From positions 558,001 through 622,000 of the forward strand of contig LS999826.1 of assembly GCA_900537185.1 (NCBI GenBank): a DNA stretch of 64,000 nt, in the 5' to 3' direction. The stretch comes from Cytophagales bacterium Alg240-R148 (GTDB taxonomy: Bacteria; Bacteroidota; Bacteroidia; Cytophagales; Cyclobacteriaceae). This document shows, piece by piece, positions 27,181 to 35,207 of the stretch. The translations under genes were made by a program, and so were the position numbers. The notes beneath the pieces are model-generated. The model did not search any database. It was not told where the DNA came from and saw nothing but the letters and a program-made list of their open reading frames with translations. Positions within the stretch are counted from its first letter, which is position 1, and each line of letters begins with the position of its first letter.

Positions 27181-27214
27181 TGCAATAATTGAATATTATT
27201 TTCCAATAAACATC

Positions 27215-27247
27215 CAGGAAGGGAGGCTGCATACGAACCTGCTTCCT
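27215..27247. other. Imperfect inverted repeat between DUF4374 and PepSY genes
   Basis: AGGAAGGGAGG and CCTGCTTCCT can pair imperfectly in the 93-base gap. It could be a processing site or weak attenuator within the operon. Support is modest. Confidence 0.3.
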
Positions 27248-27273
27248 TTCATACATCGTAAAATTTCTTCGCA

Positions 27274-28482
27274 ATGAATTTTAAGAAAATCGTCAGTTTT
27301 TTGCATTTGTGGTTGGGCTTGATAACCGGTTTGGTTGTTTTTGTTGTAGCGATAACGGGGTGTATTTATACCTTTGAACACGAAATACAAGAGATTACGC
27401 AGCCTTATAGGAAAGTAAAAGAAGTAGGTGCCGTGCAACTGCCACCTTCTCAAATTAAAGCAATAGCAGAAGCAGCTGCCCCAGGCATGGAAGTAAGAAG
27501 AATTTATTACGAAACACCTGAAAATGCATCCATGGCCCTGTATTATGCCGACGATGCACCTTATTTTTATTTGACTTTTATCGATCAATATACTGGAGAA
27601 GTACTGAAGGTTAAAAATTTACGAGAGGACTTCTTTACAATAGTTTTGTATTTGCACATGACTTTGTTATTGCCATATGGTGGAGAGGTAATTGCTGTTT
27701 GCACTTTGGTATTTTTAGTAATGTTGGTTACAGGCATTGTGTTGTGGTGGCCAAAAAACAGCAACCAAAAAGCAATAAAGACAAAGTTTAAAATTAAATG
27801 GAATGGAAGGTGGAGGAGGAAGAACTACGATTTACACAGTGTTTTGGGCTTTTATGCCTCATGGATCTTGGTTTTTATAGCCATAACAGGTCTTGTGTGG
27901 TCCTATTCATGGGTTGAAAGCTCGTTGTATTATGTGCTTTCTGGTGGAGAACAATTAATAGAACAGACCCCTTTGAGCTCCGACAGCACTAGAAGCTCCC
28001 AAAACCACTTAGTTCCCACCATTGACCAAGCGTGGTACAAAGTGCTGCAAGAGGATGCATCCATAAGAGGAACGGCGGTTTATTTGCCTCATGGCTCTGA
28101 TGGGGTTATTAGCATATATTCCAGCCCTGATTACGGTACTTATGGCCGTTTGGATTGGCGGTATTTTGACCAATATACACTACAAGAAAAAGAAGTCAAT
28201 CACTTTAGAGGAAGACACGCCAATACTACTTTTGCGCAAAAAGTACTAAAAATGAATTATGACATCCATACGGGAGGTGTTTTGGGGTTAACGGGTAAGT
28301 TCTTGGCCTTTTTTGCCAGTTTGATTGCTGCGAGTTTACCGGTAACGGGTGTCCTGTTGTACATAGGTAGGAAAAAAGCTTTCAAACAAGAAAACAAGAC
28401 TGCAGTTAACAAATCCAATGCTAGGCATAAGCCCAAAGCGAAAGCCAAACCCGTGCTACAGCCCAAAAAAATACTGACTTAG
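27274..28482 (+). CDS. PepSY-associated membrane protein (iron-reductase type)
   Basis: The 402-residue inner-membrane protein has the PepSY_TM layout. There is a first helix after FLHLWLGLITGLVVFVVAITG, a periplasmic PepSY stretch, a helix pair around residue 130-150 (LHMTLLLPYG, ending LWWPK), a third region with DLHSVLGFYASWILVFIAITG, and a last helix near 345. Repeated histidines at helix ends (LHLW, LHMT, DLHS, DIHTGG) suggest haem binding. The family is linked to reduction of ferric siderophores. The basic Lys/Ala/Pro tail (about 365-402) is unusual. The gene meets the next one tail to tail with a 4-base overlap. Confidence 0.85.
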   Translation: MNFKKIVSFLHLWLGLITGLVVFVVAITGCIYTFEHEIQEITQPYRKVKEVGAVQLPPSQIKAIAEAAAPGMEVRRIYYETPENASMALYYADDAPYFYLTFIDQYTGEVLKVKNLREDFFTIVLYLHMTLLLPYGGEVIAVCTLVFLVMLVTGIVLWWPKNSNQKAIKTKFKIKWNGRWRRKNYDLHSVLGFYASWILVFIAITGLVWSYSWVESSLYYVLSGGEQLIEQTPLSSDSTRSSQNHLVPTIDQAWYKVLQEDASIRGTAVYLPHGSDGVISIYSSPDYGTYGRLDWRYFDQYTLQEKEVNHFRGRHANTTFAQKVLKMNYDIHTGGVLGLTGKFLAFFASLIAASLPVTGVLLYIGRKKAFKQENKTAVNKSNARHKPKAKAKPVLQPKKILT

Positions 28483-30536
28483 TGGATGTTAAAATCGGCC
28501 ATATAATAATCGGCAATTATATTTTGAATTTTTGAAATATAAATTTGTTCGTTTTCATTGACAAAAAAACTGTTGTAGCTATTGTCCAAACGGTCAGTAA
28601 TCACCTCTGTTTTTAGATTGCTGAGATTCAATTTCTTAATGGACCGCACCCTTGAAGCTTTATTCAGGCTAATATAGAACAAATTATTGCCTACAATTTG
28701 CCATAATTTATAATGGGAGACGTCGAGATCGGTAACCACAGGAATGGATTGTCCATTCGTAATTTTGCTGATTACAGTTCCATTAAACCCTGATCCGTAA
28801 ACTTGTTTGTTGCTGTCAACATCGGAATAATAACCGCGTCCAATTTTCTCTAGGTTATTGGTTATTAAATTTTTCTTAAAAATGCAGTAACCCAATTTGT
28901 CATTGGTACTGAAATACACATCGTTATTTTCCGTATCCATATGTGGGAAATAACAATCTTTGTCTTTTAAAGTGACCAGTTCAACTGCTCCTGTATTGGT
29001 GTTTACTTTGTATCCAGCAATATGTCCTTCAATGTTTGTTTCGAAAATAATTTCGGAGTTGGACCCATCTACAAAATTGGCCATTCTCAATAAGGTGTTG
29101 TTGGTGCTGTCATTGAGGTAGGTGACGCGCTTGTTTTCTTTGGTTTTTTTATTGTGGATCCAAATTTCAGGAGTTCCCGTTCTATCGCTCACAAAGGATA
29201 AATATTTTTTATCGAAGGATTCTGAAGGACTTCTGTCATTGAAAGAAGAATTCAGTTCGGCAATTTCTTTGCATTTGGTGCTGCCCGAGTCAATTGCTTT
29301 AATATTGCCTTGAACCACCTCTTTTATGATCGCCATCTTTTTTGATTGGGCATTAAAAATTGGATAGATTCCCCTGGTATCACCAAATAAATATTCCTTT
29401 TTAAGTTTTCCCTCAAGTGTTACTTCTTTGTAACTGCTAAATTTTTGACTGTTGGCATATAACAAGGCGTCACTCGTTTCATTCCATTGGTAACAATAAC
29501 TGAAATAATTGTCTTTAGCTACTGTTTTGGAGGTGCCTTTGTCTATGTCAAAAATTTTTATAAAATGCCCTTCTTTGGGCACCACTGTTGAATAAGCAAT
29601 GTACTTTGAATTAGGAGAAACCTGAATGTTGGACCGCCGCATATAGTGTCTTAATTCGCTGAAAATTAATGTTTCCTTATGGGTTTTAAGATTGTATCGG
29701 AATATACCCAGTGTATCGGAACTGGTTTTTTTACCATAATACAAAGCTCCGTCTTTTGCCCAGTCTACTGTGTAAAACTTAGTGGGAAGTCCTCGGATGG
29801 ATGTTTTTTCTTCTCCTGAAGTAGAAGAAATTATTTTAATCTCTGAAAAATCTGTTCCCTGTTCGAGGTATGCAAGTTCAGTCCCATCTGGAGATGGAAT
29901 AACCATGGGGCACCAATTGTTGAGCGTTTTGATAACCGACCCACCGGAATCTTTAATGTTTTTTTTAACGATTTGAGATTTGGTTCCTAGATTGTTGCTG
30001 TTTACATAATAAATGTTTTCGCCGTTTGGAGAAAAACTTGCTCCATATTCAAACCCTGATTCAAAAGTAAAAGGAATAAAATTGGGTTCAACAAATATTT
30101 TTTTGTCTTGTTGAATAGAAGAGCCACTTTTTATACTGATGCCCAAAATTATTGGGAGTAGGATAACCACAGCGGCACTTAAATGTGCCCTTTTCAGTCT
30201 GGGTCTTTTGAATTTAATTTTGTTTATAAGTTCGGGTTCTTGAATGAACTTATATCCTTTTTTTGATACGGTTTCGATGTATTTTGGAGCAAGCGAATCG
30301 TCTCCTAAGAGTTTTCTTATATTTGAAATCAACAAACTTAATGCATCTTTGTTCACTAAAATGTTGCCCCATATTTCTTTGGTAATTTGTTCCCTTGAAA
30401 GCGTGAGGTGTGGGTTTTTTAAGAACAAATGGAGCAAGTGCATTTGCTGTGGTTGTAGTTTGTGTTCTACTTTATTTCCAGATAATAAGTTGGACTCTGG
30501 AAAAATCTCCCAATCTTGTATTTTATAACCCTTCAT
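28479..30536 (-). CDS. Membrane-bound winged-helix regulator with periplasmic TolB-like propeller
   Basis: ATG 30536 is chosen because AGGAGG lies 6 bases upstream and a perfect -7 box 36 bases upstream, giving 685 residues. Residues 5-100 are an OmpR/CadC-type winged helix (LTLSREQITKEIWG, ALSLLISNIRKLLGD, YIETVSKKGYKF). Residues 119-137 are a single membrane helix. The rest is a repeat-rich propeller (FSPNGENIYYVNS, PSPDGTELAYLE, VSPNSKYIAYST, SFVSDRTGTPEIW). The layout is that of ToxR/CadC one-component regulators, with DNA binding inside and sensing outside, but the sensor is a propeller. The ligand is unknown. It diverges from cardiolipin synthase. Confidence 0.85.
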   Translation of the reverse strand: MKGYKIQDWEIFPESNLLSGNKVEHKLQPQQMHLLHLFLKNPHLTLSREQITKEIWGNILVNKDALSLLISNIRKLLGDDSLAPKYIETVSKKGYKFIQEPELINKIKFKRPRLKRAHLSAAVVILLPIILGISIKSGSSIQQDKKIFVEPNFIPFTFESGFEYGASFSPNGENIYYVNSNNLGTKSQIVKKNIKDSGGSVIKTLNNWCPMVIPSPDGTELAYLEQGTDFSEIKIISSTSGEEKTSIRGLPTKFYTVDWAKDGALYYGKKTSSDTLGIFRYNLKTHKETLIFSELRHYMRRSNIQVSPNSKYIAYSTVVPKEGHFIKIFDIDKGTSKTVAKDNYFSYCYQWNETSDALLYANSQKFSSYKEVTLEGKLKKEYLFGDTRGIYPIFNAQSKKMAIIKEVVQGNIKAIDSGSTKCKEIAELNSSFNDRSPSESFDKKYLSFVSDRTGTPEIWIHNKKTKENKRVTYLNDSTNNTLLRMANFVDGSNSEIIFETNIEGHIAGYKVNTNTGAVELVTLKDKDCYFPHMDTENNDVYFSTNDKLGYCIFKKNLITNNLEKIGRGYYSDVDSNKQVYGSGFNGTVISKITNGQSIPVVTDLDVSHYKLWQIVGNNLFYISLNKASRVRSIKKLNLSNLKTEVITDRLDNSYNSFFVNENEQIYISKIQNIIADYYMADFNIH

Positions 30537-30542
30537 ATATTT

Positions 30543-30548
30543 CCTCCT
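30543..30548 (-). promoter_or_regulatory. Strong Shine-Dalgarno (AGGAGG) of the propeller regulator
   Basis: AGGAGG lies 6 bases before ATG 30536. Such a full SD is unusual in this window, where most starts lack one, and it decides the start codon. Confidence 0.7.
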
Positions 30549-30571
30549 AAACCTAGGCTCGTAACTGTATT

Positions 30572-30579
30572 CAAAAATA
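30572..30579 (-). promoter_or_regulatory. -7 element (TATTTTTG) of the propeller regulator
   Basis: A perfect TAnnTTTG on the minus strand. The inverted repeat at 30601-30618 falls where the -33 region would be, suggesting that a protein bound there could block or recruit polymerase. Confidence 0.5.
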
Positions 30580-30600
30580 GCCAACTATTTGCCTAATAAT

Positions 30601-30618
30601 ATCCCCTTTTATGGGGGT
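30601..30618. promoter_or_regulatory. ATCCCC/GGGGGT inverted repeat in the regulator-cls intergenic region
   Basis: ATCCCC, TTTTAT, GGGGGT: arms pair with one T/G wobble. It lies upstream of both divergent genes. A nearly identical sequence recurs at 30848-30866 inside cls. Candidate operator, possibly for the adjacent winged-helix protein. Confidence 0.45.
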
Positions 30619-30688
30619 AAAAAATGTCAATCAGTTCATTTTTGAAGTAATTGAATTATTGTTATTATCTTACGATAGAAAACAAAAA

Positions 30689-30696
30689 TAGATTTG
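30689..30696 (+). promoter_or_regulatory. -7 element (TAGATTTG) of cls
   Basis: A perfect TAnnTTTG ends 10 bases before ATG 30707, predicting an almost leaderless transcript. A -33 box is not obvious. Confidence 0.45.
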
Positions 30697-30706
30697 ATTT
30701 TTCGCT

Positions 30707-32167
30707 ATGCATTTCGATTTTCTAGATAAACTACCATATATCTATTCTTTATTGTACTATTTGGCCATCATTCTGATCGTCATTTTCATTATTTCTCAGG
30801 GTAGGTCTCCGCAAAGAACCTATGCCTACATCATCTTGGTGATCTTTATCCCCTTTATGGGGGTTATGATCTACCTGTTTTTTGGAGTTAATTTGAGGAA
30901 ATACAAGCTTTTTAGTAGGAAGGAGGTGAAGGATGGGGTGATTTTGGACCAATTGGTAGCTGGGCAACTGTTAAAAGTAGAAGAAAACAAGCATGCGGAT
31001 TACAGATTATTGGCTGATAAGAGCAAGATTATCAATTTGTTACTTAGAAGTGATAAATCCCTGTTGACCAAACATAACAAGCTCCAATTGCTCAATAATG
31101 GAGAGCAGAAATTTAAGGTGTTGTTGGAAGATCTCAAAAGAGCCAAAGACCACATTCACCTAGAGTATTATATCGTTTCAAAGGGAAGTATTACCAATCA
31201 AATCAAAAATATTCTGATAGAAAAAGCAAAAGAAGGCGTGCAGGTTCGGGTGCTTATGGATGGGTTGGGTAGCTTCGGAATGAATAAGCTAAGAAAGGAA
31301 CTTAAAGCTGCTGGTGTTGAAGTTTATTATTTCATGCCAGTTCGTTTTCCAATATTTGGTTCAAAAATAAATTATAGAGACCACCGGAAAATTGTCGTAA
31401 TTGACGGAAAAGTAGGCTATGTTGGTGGGATTAACATAGACGACCGGTACATCAATAAACCAGATGTTACTGGGCAGTTCTGGCGCGATACCCATATGAG
31501 AATTGAAGGGGATGGGGTGAAAGGATTGCAAGTTCTTTTTATATTCAATTGGTATTTTGCTTCTAAAAAAGAAATTAAATTCAATGCTAATTATTTCCCC
31601 GAAGTTAATATTAAGGAAGGTGCGTTTGTACAAATTGTAGGGAGTGGCCCAGATAGCGACTATGCTTCTATAATGCAAGCGTATTTTATGGCCATCAATG
31701 GCGCACGATCGAGTGTGAAAATTGTTACGCCTTATTTTATTCCAAACCAGAGCATTATGGACGCTTTACAAACTGCTGCGCTTAGTGGAATTGAAGTAGA
31801 AATTATAGTGCCATTGGAATCCGATAGTTGGATAGTGCACCGCGCCGCTATGTCTTATATGCAATCCATGCTGAAGGCAGGGGTCAAAATATACCGGTAT
31901 AAAAAAGGTTTTGTTCATTCTAAAATTATGATTGTGGACGATGCACAATGTATGATTGGCACGGCCAATATGGATTATAGAAGTTTTGAGGACAATTTTG
32001 AGGTAAATGCCATTGTGTATGACCAACCTTTTACTCTTGAAGTGCTCGCAAGTTTTGAAGAAGATAAAACCCATTGTACACAATTGGATTTGTCCCGTTG
32101 GAATAAAAGGAGAAGGACCAAGCAATTTTTAGAAGCCACATGCCGACTTTTAGCTCCTATTTTATAA
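30707..32167 (+). CDS. cls: Cardiolipin synthase (phospholipase D family)
   Basis: The 486-residue enzyme has two N-terminal membrane helices (about 12-60) and two HKD motifs, HRKIVVID starting at His226 and HSKIMIVD starting at His404, each with a following Gly/Asn/Ser-rich block. These form the double catalytic site of PLD-type cardiolipin synthases, which join two phosphatidylglycerols, or PG and another phospholipid, at the inner membrane. Length and layout are standard. Its promoter faces that of the propeller regulator. The last residues overlap no gene, and the next start lies 8 bases after its stop. Confidence 0.93.
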   Translation: MHFDFLDKLPYIYSLLYYLAIILIVIFIISQGRSPQRTYAYIILVIFIPFMGVMIYLFFGVNLRKYKLFSRKEVKDGVILDQLVAGQLLKVEENKHADYRLLADKSKIINLLLRSDKSLLTKHNKLQLLNNGEQKFKVLLEDLKRAKDHIHLEYYIVSKGSITNQIKNILIEKAKEGVQVRVLMDGLGSFGMNKLRKELKAAGVEVYYFMPVRFPIFGSKINYRDHRKIVVIDGKVGYVGGINIDDRYINKPDVTGQFWRDTHMRIEGDGVKGLQVLFIFNWYFASKKEIKFNANYFPEVNIKEGAFVQIVGSGPDSDYASIMQAYFMAINGARSSVKIVTPYFIPNQSIMDALQTAALSGIEVEIIVPLESDSWIVHRAAMSYMQSMLKAGVKIYRYKKGFVHSKIMIVDDAQCMIGTANMDYRSFEDNFEVNAIVYDQPFTLEVLASFEEDKTHCTQLDLSRWNKRRRTKQFLEATCRLLAPIL

Positions 32168-32175
32168 TTTTGAGT

Positions 32176-32625
32176 ATGATTACGAAAGAGGAGGTGCTCC
32201 GCTCATGTTACGAGGAGGTAGAAAAAAAGATAGCCCAAGCCAAGGCAATGATGGATGCCGCCCAGGCATCTGCCAACGAAGAAACTAAAAGCAGTGCAGG
32301 AGATAAATACGAAACGGGTAGGGCAATGGCACAGCAAGAACGGGACAAAGCTGCTGCTCAAATGGAGATGTCTTTGAAGTTAAAACGTGCTTTTGATCAA
32401 ATCAAACCCGAACAACAGTTGGAGTCAGCGGCGTTTGGAAGCATGGTATGCACCAATCAAGCCATTTTTTTTATTTCGACAGGATTGGGACAAATTGAGC
32501 TGGATGGGACACAGGTGTTTGTAGTATCTCCCTTAGCACCTTTGTCTCAGAAGTTGCTGGGTAAAAAAGCTGGCGATTCCATCACTTTTAATGGAAGAGA
32601 GTATGGAATCCAAAGCGTGTATTAA
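32176..32625 (+). CDS. GreA/GreB C-terminal-domain-like protein
   Basis: The 149-residue protein, from ATG 32176, has an N-terminal helical hairpin rich in Glu, Lys and Ala (about 1-75, with GDKYETGRAMAQQERDK). The C-terminal small beta domain (AFGSMVCTNQAIFFISTGLG, VFVVSPLAPLSQKLLGKKAG, FNGREYGIQSV) resembles the GreA/GreB and Rnk C-terminal fold that docks on RNA polymerase. In databases this family is often mislabelled 3-oxoacyl-ACP synthase; nothing here resembles a ketosynthase. A role at the polymerase secondary channel is plausible but unproven. The spacing from cls suggests co-transcription. Confidence 0.72.
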   Translation: MITKEEVLRSCYEEVEKKIAQAKAMMDAAQASANEETKSSAGDKYETGRAMAQQERDKAAAQMEMSLKLKRAFDQIKPEQQLESAAFGSMVCTNQAIFFISTGLGQIELDGTQVFVVSPLAPLSQKLLGKKAGDSITFNGREYGIQSVY

Positions 32626-32769
32626 ATAGAGTTGTTTTAATAGAGGGCAGCAGATGTTTCAAAAGGAAACACTTTGTTGGAACCTATAGGGCTTGGTGTA
32701 CTGCAACGCGCATTTTCTGTTTTGGCACGTGGTTGGCATTTATTTTCCTACTTAGAAAACAAACCCGTC

Positions 32770-35157
32770 ATGCTACAAAATTATTTTAAAATTGCATTAA
32801 GAAGCCTACTTAACCGAAGGGGATATACTTTTATTAACGTCCTGGGTCTTTCTACAGGCCTGAGTTGTGCTTTGTTAATTTTTTTTTGGGTCCAAGATGA
32901 GTTGGGGACAGACCAGCACATTCCAGATGCTGAACAAGTTTTTAGAATAACCTCCAAAGTAGTGCTTCCAGACGATTCTTGGATGCAGTCTGTAACAGCT
33001 GCTCCGCTCGGAGAAAGTTTGAAAGAAAATTTCGAAGAAATTATTGGTTCGGCCCGCATGGATTCTAACGATGCCATTGTAGAAATTGAAGGAGAAAAAT
33101 CAAAAATTGATAACATATGGCTCACCGACCCCGATGCCTTGGATTTGTTCGGTTTTGATTTGTTACTGGGCAATGCAGCGACCTGTTTGTCTGATCCCTA
33201 TAAAGTAGTTTTAACACAACGACAAGCCGAACAGTTTTTTGGAGACCAAAACCCATTGGGCACCACCCTAAAAATATTTGCCTATGATCCAGAGGGAGAA
33301 GGAATGGACTATGAAGTGACGGGTGTTATTGCCAACCCACCAGGAAATAGCCATTTGAAAATAAATATGCTGGCATCGTTCAGTACCTATTTTAAGGCCC
33401 GCCCTTCCGCAGCGCAAGATTGGTTCGATAACAGTCTGTATACCTATATAAAACTGGGTAAAAATACCAACCCAGATATACTGGAATCCAAACTTCCATT
33501 GCTTATTGAAGAAAAAATGGGAGAACAAATGGAGCAATATGATATGCACTATACATACTTCTTACAAAATATAAGGGATGTCCATTTTGGAAAAGGCATT
33601 TTATACGATGTTTGGGGGCGGGGCAGTGTAGAGAATATTTGGATTATAGGCATCATAGGTGCCTTTATTCTGGTGTTGGCAGGTATTAATTACATCAATT
33701 TAGCCATGGCCTTTTCAATGGATAGGGCCAAAGAAGTTGGGGTTAGAAAAGTAATGGGCGCACAGCGAGGACAACTAATTCGACAGCACTTGGTTGAAAC
33801 TTTTGTTTTGGTTTTGTTGTCGGTAGCTTTGGCTGGTGTTATCGTTGAATTGGCAGAGCCGTATTTTAAACAGCTCTCTGGCAAGTCCCACTTTGATTTT
33901 ACTTGGAAAATTATTTTGTCCTATTTATCTGTGTTGGCCTTCGTTTTGACTTTGTTGGCAGGTTTTTTCCCAGCTCTTGCACTTTCTCTTACTCCCGCTG
34001 TTTTTGCGTTGAAAAAACAAGTAGCAGGGGCACACAAACAATTTTTTTGGAAGGTGCTGGTGGCATTTCAATTTGGTGTAACCATGGCCATTTTACTAGG
34101 TGTTTTGGTGGTACACAAACAATTGAATTTTATTTCGAATAAACCACTAGGGTACAACAAAAACAACATTATGGTGCTTAGGGTCAATGGGAGTAGAGAA
34201 GTAATTAACGGGTATCAAGCTTTTAAAAATGACCTGTTTATGCTCCCAGAAATTAAAAATGTTTCTACCTCCCGAAGCATGATTGTTGGTGGTTTGGGCA
34301 ATGGCAATGCACAAACACTGGACGACAAAACAATGGTGCAAAAAGTATATAGGCTAAGGGTAGACCATTCCTTTATGGAAACTTTTGGAGTTGAATTAAA
34401 AGCGGGTCGGGGATTTGAGGAAACAATTGGTTCAGATTCGGCAGAAGCATTTATTTTAAACGAAACAGCCATACATGGATTTGAGTGGAAAACTGCGGAA
34501 GAAGCAGTTGGTCAAAGAATTCATTTTTCAGGAAGAGATGGGACGGTGATTGGTGTGGTGAAAAATTTTCATTTCAATTCTCTTAAACACGAAGTAGGGC
34601 CGGTTGCCTTGTACCTAAATCAAGGCGGTTTTTCAAGGATCAGTATTAAAGGTGGCCCAGGCGCGGACATTGCTGAAAAAGTTTCAACACTTTGGAAGCA
34701 ACATTTTTCTAATAGTTTGTTGGACTATAGTTTCCAGGAGGAAGCCTTAAGCAAACAGTATACCTGGGAAACTAAGTTTTATGCAATTTTTAAGGTGTTT
34801 TCGGTTTTGTCTTTGGTGATTGCCTGTCTGGGACTTTATGGGCTGGTTGGTTTTGCGGTTTCTAAAAGACAAAAAGAAATTGGCATTCGCCGGGTATTAG
34901 GGGCTAGTAGAAAAAATATTATTGGTATGATTGCGAAGCACTATTTGTTATTAATATTGCTTGCTGCAATGGTGGCATTGCCATTGGGGTACCTGGGGAT
35001 GCAAGTTTGGTTGCGGGAGTTTGTATATAAAATTGACTTTGGTTTTGGTTCGGTTTGTATGCTGGTAGCTGGTGTTTTGTTATTGTCACTGGGTATAATT
35101 TTCAGTCAAATACATCGCCATACTATAAAAAACCCAACAGATATTTTGAACGAATAA
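32770..35157 (+). CDS. FtsX-like/MacB-type permease with two FtsX domains
   Basis: The 795-residue protein begins MLQNYFKIALRSLLNRRGY, with a first membrane helix, then a periplasmic MacB_PCD-like domain. An FtsX helix block follows (around 285-400, SMDRAKEVGVRKVMGAQRGQ), then a second periplasmic domain and a second FtsX block (around 680-790, KRQKEIGIRRVLGASRKNI). The paired GVRKVMGA/GIRRVLGA signatures are typical of the large Bacteroidota ABC permease family, which works with an ATPase encoded elsewhere. None is adjacent. Substrate unknown: lipoproteins, peptides or a signalling role. An upstream in-frame extension (from 32674) lacks an ATG and is left out. Confidence 0.85.
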   Translation: MLQNYFKIALRSLLNRRGYTFINVLGLSTGLSCALLIFFWVQDELGTDQHIPDAEQVFRITSKVVLPDDSWMQSVTAAPLGESLKENFEEIIGSARMDSNDAIVEIEGEKSKIDNIWLTDPDALDLFGFDLLLGNAATCLSDPYKVVLTQRQAEQFFGDQNPLGTTLKIFAYDPEGEGMDYEVTGVIANPPGNSHLKINMLASFSTYFKARPSAAQDWFDNSLYTYIKLGKNTNPDILESKLPLLIEEKMGEQMEQYDMHYTYFLQNIRDVHFGKGILYDVWGRGSVENIWIIGIIGAFILVLAGINYINLAMAFSMDRAKEVGVRKVMGAQRGQLIRQHLVETFVLVLLSVALAGVIVELAEPYFKQLSGKSHFDFTWKIILSYLSVLAFVLTLLAGFFPALALSLTPAVFALKKQVAGAHKQFFWKVLVAFQFGVTMAILLGVLVVHKQLNFISNKPLGYNKNNIMVLRVNGSREVINGYQAFKNDLFMLPEIKNVSTSRSMIVGGLGNGNAQTLDDKTMVQKVYRLRVDHSFMETFGVELKAGRGFEETIGSDSAEAFILNETAIHGFEWKTAEEAVGQRIHFSGRDGTVIGVVKNFHFNSLKHEVGPVALYLNQGGFSRISIKGGPGADIAEKVSTLWKQHFSNSLLDYSFQEEALSKQYTWETKFYAIFKVFSVLSLVIACLGLYGLVGFAVSKRQKEIGIRRVLGASRKNIIGMIAKHYLLLILLAAMVALPLGYLGMQVWLREFVYKIDFGFGSVCMLVAGVLLLSLGIIFSQIHRHTIKNPTDILNE

Positions 35158-35193
35158 AAAAGAACCCAATGCCTAAAAAAGTGCATCGGGTTC
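35155..35193 (-). terminator. Terminator of the porin-ccm operon
   Basis: On the minus strand GAACCCGATGC, a 10-base loop, GCATTGGGTTC and then TTTTTTATT. It lies 14 bases past the porin stop. In the plus direction there is no T tract, so it serves the minus-strand genes. Confidence 0.85.
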
Positions 35194-35207
35194 CATAGGA
35201 TTGTTGT

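Noticed and set aside
32176-32625. 3-Oxoacyl-ACP synthase label for the GreA-like protein
   Set aside because: There is no ketosynthase Cys-His-His signature, and the 149-residue length and coiled-coil plus small beta domain fit a Gre-like protein.
32674-32769. Upstream extension of the FtsX-type permease
   Set aside because: It has a TTG start and the conserved family beginning (MLQNYFKIALRSL) is at 32770.
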